64,000 bases of DNA, taken from the NCBI RefSeq assembly GCF_003234655.2, contig NZ_CP126271.1, positions 2,232,001 through 2,296,000 of the forward strand, written 5' to 3'. Shown here one piece after another: positions 1 through 7,537 of the stretch (the stretch's first letter is position 1; each line of letters starts with the position of its first letter). This stretch comes from Curtobacterium sp. MCLR17_007. GTDB taxonomy: Bacteria; Actinomycetota; Actinomycetes; Actinomycetales; Microbacteriaceae. The notes under the pieces are model-generated. The model was not told the origin of the DNA, ran no database searches, and was given only the letters and a program-made list of their open reading frames with translations. A program made the translations under genes and the position numbers.

Positions 1-925
1 CGACGCGCTCGTCGCGCTCGGCGTCGAGGTCACCGACGACGGCGACGGCGCCCTGCCCTTCGCGTTCACCGGCACCGGCTCGGTCCGCGGCGGCGCGCTC
101 ACGATCGACGCGTCGGCCTCGTCGCAGTTCGTCTCCGGCCTGCTGCTCTCGGCGCCGCGGTTCGACGAGGGCCTGCACCTCACCCACGCCGGCGACCGAC
201 TGCCGAGCATCCCGCACATCGACATGACCGTCGCCGCACTCCGTGCCCGCGGCGTCCGGGTGGACCAGCCCGCGGTCGGCGAGTGGGTCGTGCACCCGGG
301 CCCCATCGAGGCGCGCGACGTCACCATCGAACCGGACCTGTCCAACGCGGCGCCCTTCGCGATCGCCGCCCTCGTGGCGGGCGGGACCGTCCGCATCCGC
401 ACCTGGCCGACCGACACCACGCAGGTCGGCGCCGACCTCGAGACCCTCCTGCCCCTGTGGGGCGCGACCGTGGCCCGTGAGGGCGACGACCTGGTGTTCG
501 ACGGCGGCCCCGGGATCCGGGGTGGGGCCTCCTGTCCGGGTCTGGACCTCGACCTGACCCGCGGTGGCGAGCTGGCACCCGCGCTGGTCGCCCTGGCGGC
601 CCTGGCCGACGGCCCGACGACGATCACGGGGATCGGCCACCTGCGGGGCCACGAGACGGACCGGCTCGCCGCACTGGCGGCGGACGTGACCCGGGCCGGA
701 GGCTCCGTGCAGGTGCTCGACGACGGCCTGCGGATCGAGCCCGCCGCGCTGCACGGCGCGGACTGGGCCGCGTACGAGGACCACCGGATGGCGACCGCCG
801 GCGCGGTCGTCGGCCTGGTCACGCCGGGCATCGCCGTCGACGACATCGGCTCGACGGCGAAGACGCTGCCGCAGTTCCCGTCGCTGTGGGCGGACCTGGT
901 CGCGACCGCGGGACCGGGGGCCTGA
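1..925 (+). CDS. aroA: 3-phosphoshikimate 1-carboxyvinyltransferase (EPSP synthase), 5' end cut by window
   Basis: EPSP synthase joins shikimate-3-phosphate and phosphoenolpyruvate in the cytosolic pathway to chorismate. The reading frame is open from base 2, so about the first third of the protein lies outside the window. The visible part contains the ASSQFVSGLLL segment, the PSIPHIDMT segment, the EPDLSNAAPF substrate-binding stretch and the DHRMATAGAVVGL motif near the C terminus, all typical of AroA. It ends GSTAKTLPQFPSLW, the usual AroA tail. The stop lies 4 bases before the GTG of rsgA, so the two genes are probably cotranscribed, an order common in actinobacteria. Identification is secure; only the N terminus is missing. 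Confidence 0.96.
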   Translation, partial: DALVALGVEVTDDGDGALPFAFTGTGSVRGGALTIDASASSQFVSGLLLSAPRFDEGLHLTHAGDRLPSIPHIDMTVAALRARGVRVDQPAVGEWVVHPGPIEARDVTIEPDLSNAAPFAIAALVAGGTVRIRTWPTDTTQVGADLETLLPLWGATVAREGDDLVFDGGPGIRGGASCPGLDLDLTRGGELAPALVALAALADGPTTITGIGHLRGHETDRLAALAADVTRAGGSVQVLDDGLRIEPAALHGADWAAYEDHRMATAGAVVGLVTPGIAVDDIGSTAKTLPQFPSLWADLVATAGPGA

Positions 926-929
926 GACC

Positions 930-1988
930 GTGAGCTGGTGGGACGACGTCGACGATGACGCAGACCAGGACGAGCCGTACGGACAGTACGACGAGTCGAG
1001 CGTCCGGGTCCGGCCCAACCCGAAGGGCAACCGGCCACGCACCAAGGTCCGACCGACCTACCAGGACGCCCCGACCGGCTGGGTGACGAACGTCGACCGT
1101 GGGCGCTTCGGCGTGCTCGTCGGCGACCAGCTGATCACGGCGACGAAGGCCCGTGAGCTCGGCAAGAAGTCCGTCGTCACCGGGGACACCGTCTTCCTGG
1201 CCGGCGACGTGTCCGGCGCGGAGGGCTCGCTCGCGCGCATCGTCCGCGTGCAGGAGCGCACCACGCTGCTGCGCCGGAGCGCCGACGACAGCGACGACGT
1301 CGAGCGCGTGATCGTGGCGAACGCGACGCAGATGCTCGTCGTCGTGGCCGCGGCCGACCCGGAGCCCCGCACCCGGCTGATCGACCGCTACCTGGTGGCG
1401 GCGTTCGACGCGGGACTCGACCCGGTCCTCTGCATCACGAAGACCGACCTCGCCGACCCGACCGACTTCCTGGCGCACTTCGCGTGCCTCGACCTGCGGA
1501 TCGTGACCAGCCGGTCGGACTCCTTCCCGCTGGACGCCCTGCACGAGGTCCTCGACGGGCAGGTCACCGTGACCGTGGGGCACTCGGGTGTCGGCAAGTC
1601 GACGCTCGTGAACGCGCTGACGGGGTCGACGCGCGCCGTCGGGGTGGTCAACTCGGTGACCGGGCGGGGGCGGCACACGTCGTCGTCCTCGATCGCGCTG
1701 CAGGTCACGGGCGGCGGCTGGATCATCGACACCCCGGGCGTCCGGTCGTTCGGGCTCGGCCACGTCGACCCCGCGAACGTCTTCCGGGCGTTCGCGTCCC
1801 ACGCCATCCCGGTCCCGTCGTCGGTGTCGGGCATCCCGGACACCGGCATCCCGCTCGACCAGGCGCACGACTGGGAGATCGTCGACCGGGTGCAGGCCGG
1901 GGAGCTCGGGGCGACGGGCATCGAGCGGCTCGACTCGTTCCGTGCGCTGCTGACGGGCATGGGCGCGCACGACCCCGGGACCGAGTAG
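930..1988 (+). CDS. rsgA: Ribosome small-subunit-dependent GTPase A (circularly permuted GTPase), zinc knuckle absent
   Basis: RsgA helps late maturation of the 30S subunit and is stimulated by the ribosome. The 352-residue product has an acidic N terminus, an OB-fold region (about residues 45-115) and the permuted GTPase order: G4 TKTD at about 170, then G1 GHSGVGKST at about 217, then G3 DTPG at 267. The usual C-terminal zinc knuckle (three Cys and one His after the G domain) is missing; there is no Cys after residue 186. The start is GTG, 4 bases after the aroA stop. The G domain is intact, so GTPase function is likely, but docking of the C-terminal domain on 16S rRNA may differ. Confidence 0.93.
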   Translation: MSWWDDVDDDADQDEPYGQYDESSVRVRPNPKGNRPRTKVRPTYQDAPTGWVTNVDRGRFGVLVGDQLITATKARELGKKSVVTGDTVFLAGDVSGAEGSLARIVRVQERTTLLRRSADDSDDVERVIVANATQMLVVVAAADPEPRTRLIDRYLVAAFDAGLDPVLCITKTDLADPTDFLAHFACLDLRIVTSRSDSFPLDALHEVLDGQVTVTVGHSGVGKSTLVNALTGSTRAVGVVNSVTGRGRHTSSSSIALQVTGGGWIIDTPGVRSFGLGHVDPANVFRAFASHAIPVPSSVSGIPDTGIPLDQAHDWEIVDRVQAGELGATGIERLDSFRALLTGMGAHDPGTE

Positions 1989-2077
1989 CCCGGGCGCGGC
2001 CGCGGCGTGCTGCGCGGCGGCGGGCGCGGCCGTGCCGTGCCGTGCCGCGGGGGTTGTCCTGCGTCGGCCCCGACGCC

Positions 2078-2237
2078 GAGGTCGCACAACACGCCGCTCA
2101 GTTGCGTCGATGTCGCGCAAAGTGCCGCCCCGGAGCTCCGGCACCGGCGGCACGAGCGACCTCGGCGGGGCGCAGGCGGCGCGTCGTGCGATCTCGGCAA
2201 CCGACATCGAGGTCGCACAACTCGCCGCTCAGTTGCG
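2078..2237. repeat. Pair of 29-bp direct repeats, 131 bp apart
   Basis: Bases 2078-2106 and 2209-2237 both read GAGGTCGCACAAC then CGCCGCTCAGTTGCG with one base different between them (28 of 29 identical). A shorter related word, GTGCGATCTCGGCAA, lies at about 2186. The spacing and the lack of regular tandem arrangement argue against CRISPR; they look like small dispersed intergenic repeats. Confidence 0.75.
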
Positions 2238-2269
2238 CCGAGGTGTCGCGTTCCACACGTGCGCGGCCT

Positions 2270-2295
2270 CGAGATCCCACAATTGTGCGATCTCG
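2270..2295. repeat. 26-bp imperfect palindrome in intergenic repeat cluster
   Basis: The sequence CGAGATCCCACAA is followed directly by TTGTGCGATCTCG, its reverse complement except for one base. It is made of the same words as the two 29-bp repeats just upstream, so it is probably a head-to-head copy of the same element. It could fold as an RNA hairpin after rsgA or bind a protein; neither can be decided here. Confidence 0.65.
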
Positions 2296-2331
2296 GCGCG
2301 GGCGGCGAGGTGGGACGGGCTCGGGCGGCGG

Positions 2332-2361
2332 TTGTCCGGTGGTCGCCCGCGGTGGTACCGT
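2332..2361 (+). promoter_or_regulatory. Putative promoter of a leaderless transcript
   Basis: TTGTCC (2332-2337) and TACCGT (2356-2361) are separated by 18 bases and the GTG start codon follows the -10 box by 8 bases. No Shine-Dalgarno sequence precedes the GTG. This matches the leaderless layout seen at several other genes in the window. Inferred from sequence only. Confidence 0.5.
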
Positions 2362-2369
2362 TGCCCTTC

Positions 2370-3533
2370 GTGTCTGAAGTTGCAAAGTACAACTTTGCGC
2401 CGACCCGCGTCGACGCTCCCGTCTCCCCCGCCCGCGCCGACGTCGCCGCGTCCCAGCACCGAGGCCACGCCGCGCCCCGGCCGCCCCACCGCTCCCCGAA
2501 CGCCCTGCGCCCCGCCGGCCTCGGGCGCTCGCTGCTGTCCTTCGCGACGCACGTCCTCGTCCCGCTGTTCCTGGCGGCCGGGATGGGTCTGGCGTACCTC
2601 GGCGCCTTCCACGCCCCAGCGCCGAAGGACCTGCCCGTCGGCATCGTCGGCCAGGGTGCGACCACGCAGGTGTTCGCCCAGACCGTGACCGACCAGTCCG
2701 ACGGGGCCCTCGTCGCCCACGTGGTGCCGGACGCCGCGAGCGCGGAGCGTCAGGTCCGCGACCGTGACCTGGCCGCGGTGTACGCACCGACGTCGACGAG
2801 TGCGACCCTCTACGTCTCGACCGCTGCCAGCGAGACGACCGCCACCGCAGCACAGAAGGTGTTCCTGCCGATCGCGTACGGACAGCACCTGCCGTTCACC
2901 GTGGTCGACGTCGTGCCGACGGGCGAGCAGGACACCACCGGCCAGGGGCTGTTCTTCCTGCTCGTGGCCCTGAGCGTCGGCGGGTACGCGTCGGCGATCG
3001 CCGTCGCCGCCTTCGCGACCCGGCTCGGCGCCGTCTGGACCGCGGTCGTCGGCCTCGGCACCGCTGCGGTCGTCGCCGGCATCGGCGTCCTCGTGGCAGG
3101 TCCGGTGTACGGGGTCATCACGACCCACCAGTGGCAGGTGTTCCTGTTCGCGTGGATGTACGACGCGGTCATCGTCGGCCTGGGCATCGGGCTGCACCCG
3201 CTGCTCGGGCGCTGGACCACCCCGGTGCTGACCATGCTGTTCGTGATGCTCAACTTCACGTCCTCGGGCGGCATCTTCCAACCGGCGTTCCAGCCCGGGT
3301 TCTTCGCCGCGCTCAACACGTTCTGGAGCGGGGCGGCGTGGTTGCAGGTCGCCCAGGACCTGCAGTACTTCCCCGACGCATCGCTCGGACGGAGCTCGCT
3401 CGTGCTGAGCCTGTGGCTCGTCGCCGCCGTCGTGCTCTGCCTCGTGGTGCACGGCCTGGTCGCCCGACGTACCCGGATCGCCCGCGAGCGCGAGGTCAGC
3501 CGTCTCGAGGAGGAAGAGGTCGTCGCCGCGTAG
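2370..3533 (+). CDS. YhgE/Pip-like or ABC-2-like membrane protein
   Basis: A 387-residue integral membrane protein of uncertain job. A short polar N terminus leads into one membrane helix (about residues 55-80), then a soluble extracytoplasmic segment of about 100 residues rich in Ala/Thr/Val, then five or so closely spaced helices and a charged C-terminal tail. This one-plus-five layout is that of YhgE/Pip and ABC-2 type permeases, though no ATPase gene is adjacent. The GTG start is chosen because a TACCGT box lies 8 bases before it and no ATG or GTG occurs in frame until the first helix. A 17-bp palindrome covers codons 5-10, suggesting repression by a small dimeric regulator. Confidence 0.75.
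   Translation: MSEVAKYNFAPTRVDAPVSPARADVAASQHRGHAAPRPPHRSPNALRPAGLGRSLLSFATHVLVPLFLAAGMGLAYLGAFHAPAPKDLPVGIVGQGATTQVFAQTVTDQSDGALVAHVVPDAASAERQVRDRDLAAVYAPTSTSATLYVSTAASETTATAAQKVFLPIAYGQHLPFTVVDVVPTGEQDTTGQGLFFLLVALSVGGYASAIAVAAFATRLGAVWTAVVGLGTAAVVAGIGVLVAGPVYGVITTHQWQVFLFAWMYDAVIVGLGIGLHPLLGRWTTPVLTMLFVMLNFTSSGGIFQPAFQPGFFAALNTFWSGAAWLQVAQDLQYFPDASLGRSSLVLSLWLVAAVVLCLVVHGLVARRTRIAREREVSRLEEEEVVAA
2382..2398. promoter_or_regulatory. Operator-like palindrome over the start of the membrane-protein gene
   Basis: GCAAAGT and ACTTTGC flank a 3-base centre, giving a perfect 7-bp inverted repeat in an A/T-rich patch that stands out from its GC-rich surroundings. It lies about 12-28 bases after the predicted transcription start, where a bound repressor would block transcription. 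ArsR/MarR/PadR-type regulators bind sites of this kind, but no such gene is next door. Confidence 0.55.
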
Positions 3534-3543
3534 CGCCCGCCGC

Positions 3544-3549
3544 TACGCT
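3544..3549 (+). promoter_or_regulatory. -10 box of leaderless hisN promoter
   Basis: TACGCT lies 6 bases before the GTG start codon of hisN, with no ribosome binding site between, so the transcript probably begins at the start codon. Confidence 0.5.
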
Positions 3550-3555
3550 CGACCC

Positions 3556-4338
3556 GTGGACCTCCGCGCCGACCTGGACTTCGCCCGCTCCCTCGCCGAC
3601 ACCGCCGACGCGATCAGCCTCGAGCGGTTCCGCGCCGCCGACCTCCGCGTCTCGCGGAAGGCCGACAGCACCCACGTCACGGACGCCGACCAGGCGGTCG
3701 AGGGAGCACTCCGCGCGCGCATCACGGCCGAGCGTCCCGACGACGCGTTCCTGGGCGAGGAGACCACCGCGGACTCCGGCGCCGAGGCCGCCAGCGAAGG
3801 CCACCGCCAGTGGGTCGTCGACCCGATCGACGGCACGGCGAACTACCTCCGCGGCGTGCCGGTCTGGGCCACCCTCATCGCACTCGCCGTCGACGGGCGC
3901 CCGGTGCTCGGCGTGGTCAGTGCGCCGGCCCTCGGCAAGCGCTGGTGGGCAGCCGAGGGCGAGGGTGCGCACTCCCTCGACGGCGAACTGCACGTGTCGA
4001 CCGTCGCCGAACTCGGCGAAGCGAGCCTCAGCTACAACAGCATCCAGCAGTGGGACGACGACGACCGTCTCCAGCCGCTCATCGACCTCTCGCGCAGGGT
4101 CTGGCGGACGCGCGCGTACGGCGACATGTGGTCGTACATGATGGTGGCCGAGGGCGTCCTCGACGTCGCGGGCGAGCCCGACCTCAAGCCGTGGGACATG
4201 GCGGCCCTCGTGCCGATCGTCGAGGAGGCCGGCGGACGCTTCACCTCGCTCGACGGCGATCCCGGCCCCTGGCACGGCAGCGCCCTCGCCACGAACGGCC
4301 TGGTGCACGACGCCGTGGTCGACGTCATCCGTCGCTGA
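3556..4338 (+). CDS. hisN: Histidinol-phosphatase, inositol monophosphatase family
   Basis: This 260-residue enzyme belongs to the Mg-dependent inositol monophosphatase superfamily and most resembles the actinobacterial HisN, which removes phosphate from histidinol phosphate in histidine synthesis. Visible metal-binding motifs are the GEE at about residue 66, the DPIDGTANYLRG motif at about 91-102 and the late KPWDMAALVPIVEEAGG segment at about 213, all three required for the fold. The GTG start is 23 bases after the preceding stop and follows a TACGCT box directly. No other his genes are nearby. A general inositol or sugar phosphatase is the alternative reading. Confidence 0.85.
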   Translation: MDLRADLDFARSLADTADAISLERFRAADLRVSRKADSTHVTDADQAVEGALRARITAERPDDAFLGEETTADSGAEAASEGHRQWVVDPIDGTANYLRGVPVWATLIALAVDGRPVLGVVSAPALGKRWWAAEGEGAHSLDGELHVSTVAELGEASLSYNSIQQWDDDDRLQPLIDLSRRVWRTRAYGDMWSYMMVAEGVLDVAGEPDLKPWDMAALVPIVEEAGGRFTSLDGDPGPWHGSALATNGLVHDAVVDVIRR

Positions 4339-4630
4339 GACCCCGGAGCGTCGCGGAGCGCTCCAACCAGGATCCGGTCGACGTACCCCGTGGCTTTACC
4401 TCAATGCACACGCATGAGCATCGCTGACCCCCCACCAGGGGGGTCGACACCCCCCGTACTGGGGTGACCATCCGTCACATCCGAGTGCGTGGTCCGGCTC
4501 AATGTCCCTCGACCTGGGTTATCGTCGACCGCAGACGACAGGTCAGGTGCCGTCTCGGGATCCCTAGTCCCGGGAGCAGCGCAGACTCCGTCGTGTTCGT
4601 CAAGAACCCAACCCGAAGGGTGATACGACG
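4339..4630. other. Long upstream regulatory region of the LAL-type regulator
   Basis: No gene is evident. The stretch contains two G/C dyads (listed separately), a TTATCG hexamer at 4519-4524 that could be a -10 box, and a leader of about 100 bases in which CGGGA/TCCCG around 4557-4573 can pair. The weak inverted repeat GGAGCG...CGCTCC just after hisN could end that transcript. Confidence 0.45.
4426..4466. promoter_or_regulatory. Two G/C-rich dyads about 21 bp apart, likely activator sites
   Basis: The first dyad (4426-4445) is GACCCCCC and GGGGGGTC around ACCA, a perfect 8-bp inverted repeat. The second (4448-4466) contains CCCCGTACTGGGG. Their centres are about 21.5 bp apart, two helical turns, so two dimers would sit on the same face. 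They lie upstream of a possible TTATCG -10 box and of the LuxR-type regulator gene, whose family binds such sites. Confidence 0.6.
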
Positions 4631-4819
4631 ATGAATTCATCGTTCCCGAGCGGAACCGAGTGCACCCTCACTCGGCCGCATGCCAACCACGATCAGCCCG
4701 GCGCCACCCTGATGGCCGCCACACGTCCGAGCTCCGCCGCGGTCACCCGCCGCGCGCCTGCCCGGTCCGCCTCCGTGCGCCCCGCCTCCCCGTTCGCATC
4801 CGGGCCCGGAGGCCGGTGA
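4631..4819 (+). CDS. Small ORF (62 residues) directly upstream of the LAL regulator
   Basis: The frame starts with ATG after a GAAGGG purine run and ends 6 bases before the ATG of the large regulator gene, so it could couple translation. The product is rich in Ser, Thr, Ala, Pro and Arg, has one Cys and one His-Ala-Asn-His patch, and has no membrane helix. I do not recognise it. It may be a leader peptide, a small regulator of the neighbouring gene, or simply untranslated leader. Confidence 0.4.
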   Translation: MNSSFPSGTECTLTRPHANHDQPGATLMAATRPSSAAVTRRAPARSASVRPASPFASGPGGR

Positions 4820-4825
4820 GTCCGC

Positions 4826-7537
4826 ATGGAACTCACCGGTCGACGTTCTGAGGTCGACCGGATCGCGACCCTCGCCGTACTCCCTCGGGAGTCCGCGATG
4901 GTCGTCGTCGGCGACCCTGGCTCCGGACGCTCGAGCGTCCTCGACGCGGTCTCGCACCGCGTCTCCATCCCCGTCGTCCGACTCGGCGTCAACGGTGCAG
5001 AAGCACGTTGGCCCATGTCGGGCGTCACCTCCCTGTTCACCGCTCTCGACGACCCCCGGGCCTCGGCGCACATCGCGCGGCTCGTCCGGAACGTCGACGA
5101 GGGCCTTGCCGCAGCGCACGACTTCCTGGACGCCGTGCACGCGCTGACGCTCCCGCCGACGCTCGTGCTCATCGACGACCTGGACCGCATGGACGCCGAG
5201 AGCCAGGAGCTCGTCGCGTTCCTGGCGGGTCGGCTCGCCGGCACCGCGCTGCGTCTCGTGGCCACGGTCCGCCGTGTGCCGCTCGACGGTCCGCTCGCGT
5301 CCCTCCCGATCCTGCGGCTCACGCCGCTGCCGTCGGACGAGGCACTCGTGCTGGCCCGCGACATGGCGCCCGAAGAGGCGAACGACGGCGTGCTCGCCGT
5401 CCTCGCCGAGGAGACGGGCGGCAACCCCGGTGCGCTCCGCGAGCAGATCGGCGGCCTCCGTCGTGAGCAGCTCGTGGGCACTGAGCCGCTCGTGCTGCCG
5501 CTGCGCCCCACACCGACGACCACCGCTGCTGCGGAGCTCGTCCTCGAAGCCGCTGCAGGACGGGATCTGGATGTCCTGCAGCGCCTGGCACTCGTCCCAA
5601 CGGCGCGCGTCGCCGCCTGGGACCGGGACGCCATCGACGACCTGGTCGGGGCCGGTCTCGCGACCGTCCGCGGGCAGTCGATCGGGGTCAAGGACCCGCT
5701 CGTCCGGTCGTACCTGTACTGGAGCACGCCAGCGAAGGACCGCCGCGAGGCGCACGCCGAGCTGGCGGTCGCCGCTGCAGCCCACGACGACCGATCGGCC
5801 GTGTGGCACACGAGCTTCGTCGACGACGTCCCCGACGCCGTCGCGCTGCTCGACGCCGGTCGCTCCTACGCCCGCGACGGCGATGCCCGCGCCGCGGTCG
5901 CCCTGACCGAACGTGCCCTGCACGTGGGGACGGGGTCCGAGGAGGAGCACATCGCCCTGCTCGGGGTGACCGAGGTCCTGCTCGCGCACCGGCTGCTCGG
6001 CTACGGGCAGCGGTACCTCGCGGCGATCAAGCCGTTCGTGGAGCTGTCGGACGAGGTCCGCCGACTCCGGCTGCAGTACTCGGTGCAGTACCTCAGCGGG
6101 GACGCCGTGCACGCCGACGAGCTCATGGTGCCCGTCGACACCGCCGACCCCGCCGAGGCAGACGCCTTCACCGGGCTGCTGGCGATGGTCGCGTCCTTCC
6201 GTGCCGAGGCGTGGGAGCTCGACCAGGCCCGCGACCTGCTGCACCGGGCCGAGACCTTCGAGGAGCACGCCTCCGCGCACACCGCGGAGATCCTCGCGAC
6301 GTCACGGGAGCTCGTGGCCGCGGTCGACGGCACCCTGCCGCCAGACGCGGAGCTGCACGACGGTCTGGCCGCGCAGCAGTTGCTCGCCATGAGCGACCCC
6401 GCCCTGCTCCTGCTGTCGCACGCGCTCAGCCTCGCCGAGCGCTACCGCAGCGCACGCCGGGTCTTCGCGCTGGTCCTGGCACGCGCCAAGGACACGCAGC
6501 CCGTGTGGATCGAGGCCGCCCGCTACCTGTCCGCCGAGAACGAGGTGCGCTCCGGGAACTACCGGCAGGCGCTCCGCGCGATCGACGTGTGGGAATCCGG
6601 CTCGGCCGCCACGGAACGACTCCGTGAGCCGTCCCGGGCGATCGCCGTCGCATGGCGGCACTTCGCCGAGGGACGCACCGCGGACGCGCTCGACGTCGTC
6701 GACCACTGCCTGCGGCAGCGCTCGACGAACCGGCTGTGGGGAGCGACGGCGAAGCTGTACGCCCTCCGCGGGCGGGTCCTGCTGCTCGACGGCCGTCTCG
6801 ACGAGGCCGCGTCCTCGCTCGAGGCCGCCGACGCGATCGGCCGGAGCCTGCGGAACCCCGCGGTCCTGCGGCACCTCGGCGACCTGGTCGAGGCGTACGT
6901 CCGGCTCGACCGGGTCGAGGACGCGCGGAACACCACCGCGCGTCTCGCCGCCGACCACCACGCCCGTCCGTCCCGCTGGGGCGCGCTGGTGCTGGCGCGG
7001 AGCCTCGCGCTCATCGCCGACGACACCACGAGGGACACCTCGCGGCGTCGTGCGCTGGAGCTCTTCCAGCCGGCGGACTCGCAGTTCGAACGGGCACGGA
7101 CCTTCGCGGCACTCGCCGCGATCGGCAACCCGGCCGACCGGGCCCGGCTCGGCGCAGCGGCCGCGGCCGCCTACGAGGCAGCGGGGCTCCGGCGTCCGCT
7201 CGTCACGCCGGCGCCGACGGTCGCGATGCCGTCCCTCGGTGGGACGACGGGCGTCGCGGGTCCGTTCGCCGGCGGTGTGCGCTCCGGCGCGGTGCTGTCC
7301 GCGTCGACCCCGATGACCCCGGGCACACCCCGGAGTGCTCCCGACGCCGCCGCGGTGCTCACCTCGCTCACGGCGGAGGAGCGCGCGGTCGTGCAGAAGG
7401 TGACCGAGGGGTACCGCAACCGCGAGATCGCCTCGTCGCTGTACATGTCGCAGCGGACCGTGGAACTGCGGCTGACGCAGATCTACCGGAAGGTCGGTGC
7501 GCGATCGCGCTCCCACCTGGTCGCGCTGCTCACGTGA
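4826..7537 (+). CDS. Large ATP-binding LuxR family (LAL-type) transcriptional regulator
   Basis: A 903-residue regulator with three parts: an N-terminal STAND/AAA-like ATPase region, a long alpha-helical middle resembling TPR repeats, a Pro/Ser/Thr-rich linker near 800-835, and a C-terminal LuxR helix-turn-helix at about 842-901 with LTAEERAVVQ and NREIASSLYMSQRTVELRL. The Walker A motif at residues 29-37 reads GDPGSGRSS, with Arg where Lys is expected; the Walker B motif near 112-122 reads LVLIDDLDRMD. Regulators of this type sense a ligand through the helical region and activate promoters with dyad sites, such as the two upstream of this gene. The target is unknown. Confidence 0.88.
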   Translation: MELTGRRSEVDRIATLAVLPRESAMVVVGDPGSGRSSVLDAVSHRVSIPVVRLGVNGAEARWPMSGVTSLFTALDDPRASAHIARLVRNVDEGLAAAHDFLDAVHALTLPPTLVLIDDLDRMDAESQELVAFLAGRLAGTALRLVATVRRVPLDGPLASLPILRLTPLPSDEALVLARDMAPEEANDGVLAVLAEETGGNPGALREQIGGLRREQLVGTEPLVLPLRPTPTTTAAAELVLEAAAGRDLDVLQRLALVPTARVAAWDRDAIDDLVGAGLATVRGQSIGVKDPLVRSYLYWSTPAKDRREAHAELAVAAAAHDDRSAVWHTSFVDDVPDAVALLDAGRSYARDGDARAAVALTERALHVGTGSEEEHIALLGVTEVLLAHRLLGYGQRYLAAIKPFVELSDEVRRLRLQYSVQYLSGDAVHADELMVPVDTADPAEADAFTGLLAMVASFRAEAWELDQARDLLHRAETFEEHASAHTAEILATSRELVAAVDGTLPPDAELHDGLAAQQLLAMSDPALLLLSHALSLAERYRSARRVFALVLARAKDTQPVWIEAARYLSAENEVRSGNYRQALRAIDVWESGSAATERLREPSRAIAVAWRHFAEGRTADALDVVDHCLRQRSTNRLWGATAKLYALRGRVLLLDGRLDEAASSLEAADAIGRSLRNPAVLRHLGDLVEAYVRLDRVEDARNTTARLAADHHARPSRWGALVLARSLALIADDTTRDTSRRRALELFQPADSQFERARTFAALAAIGNPADRARLGAAAAAAYEAAGLRRPLVTPAPTVAMPSLGGTTGVAGPFAGGVRSGAVLSASTPMTPGTPRSAPDAAAVLTSLTAEERAVVQKVTEGYRNREIASSLYMSQRTVELRLTQIYRKVGARSRSHLVALLT

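Larger units (their letters stand above)
1989..2369. other. Intergenic region with dispersed short repeats and a leaderless promoter
   Basis: No convincing gene lies in these 381 bases. The stretch holds two near-identical 29-base direct repeats, a 26-base imperfect palindrome built from the same GATC(T/C)C-GCACAA words, and at its right edge the promoter of the next gene. Longer open frames across it are low-complexity Arg/Ala/Pro readings without a ribosome binding site. Confidence 0.6.

Noticed and set aside
1780..1870. Frameshift explaining the missing Cys in RsgA
   Set aside because: Reading the other two frames does not produce a Cys-rich knuckle, and the downstream frame ends at a normal place.
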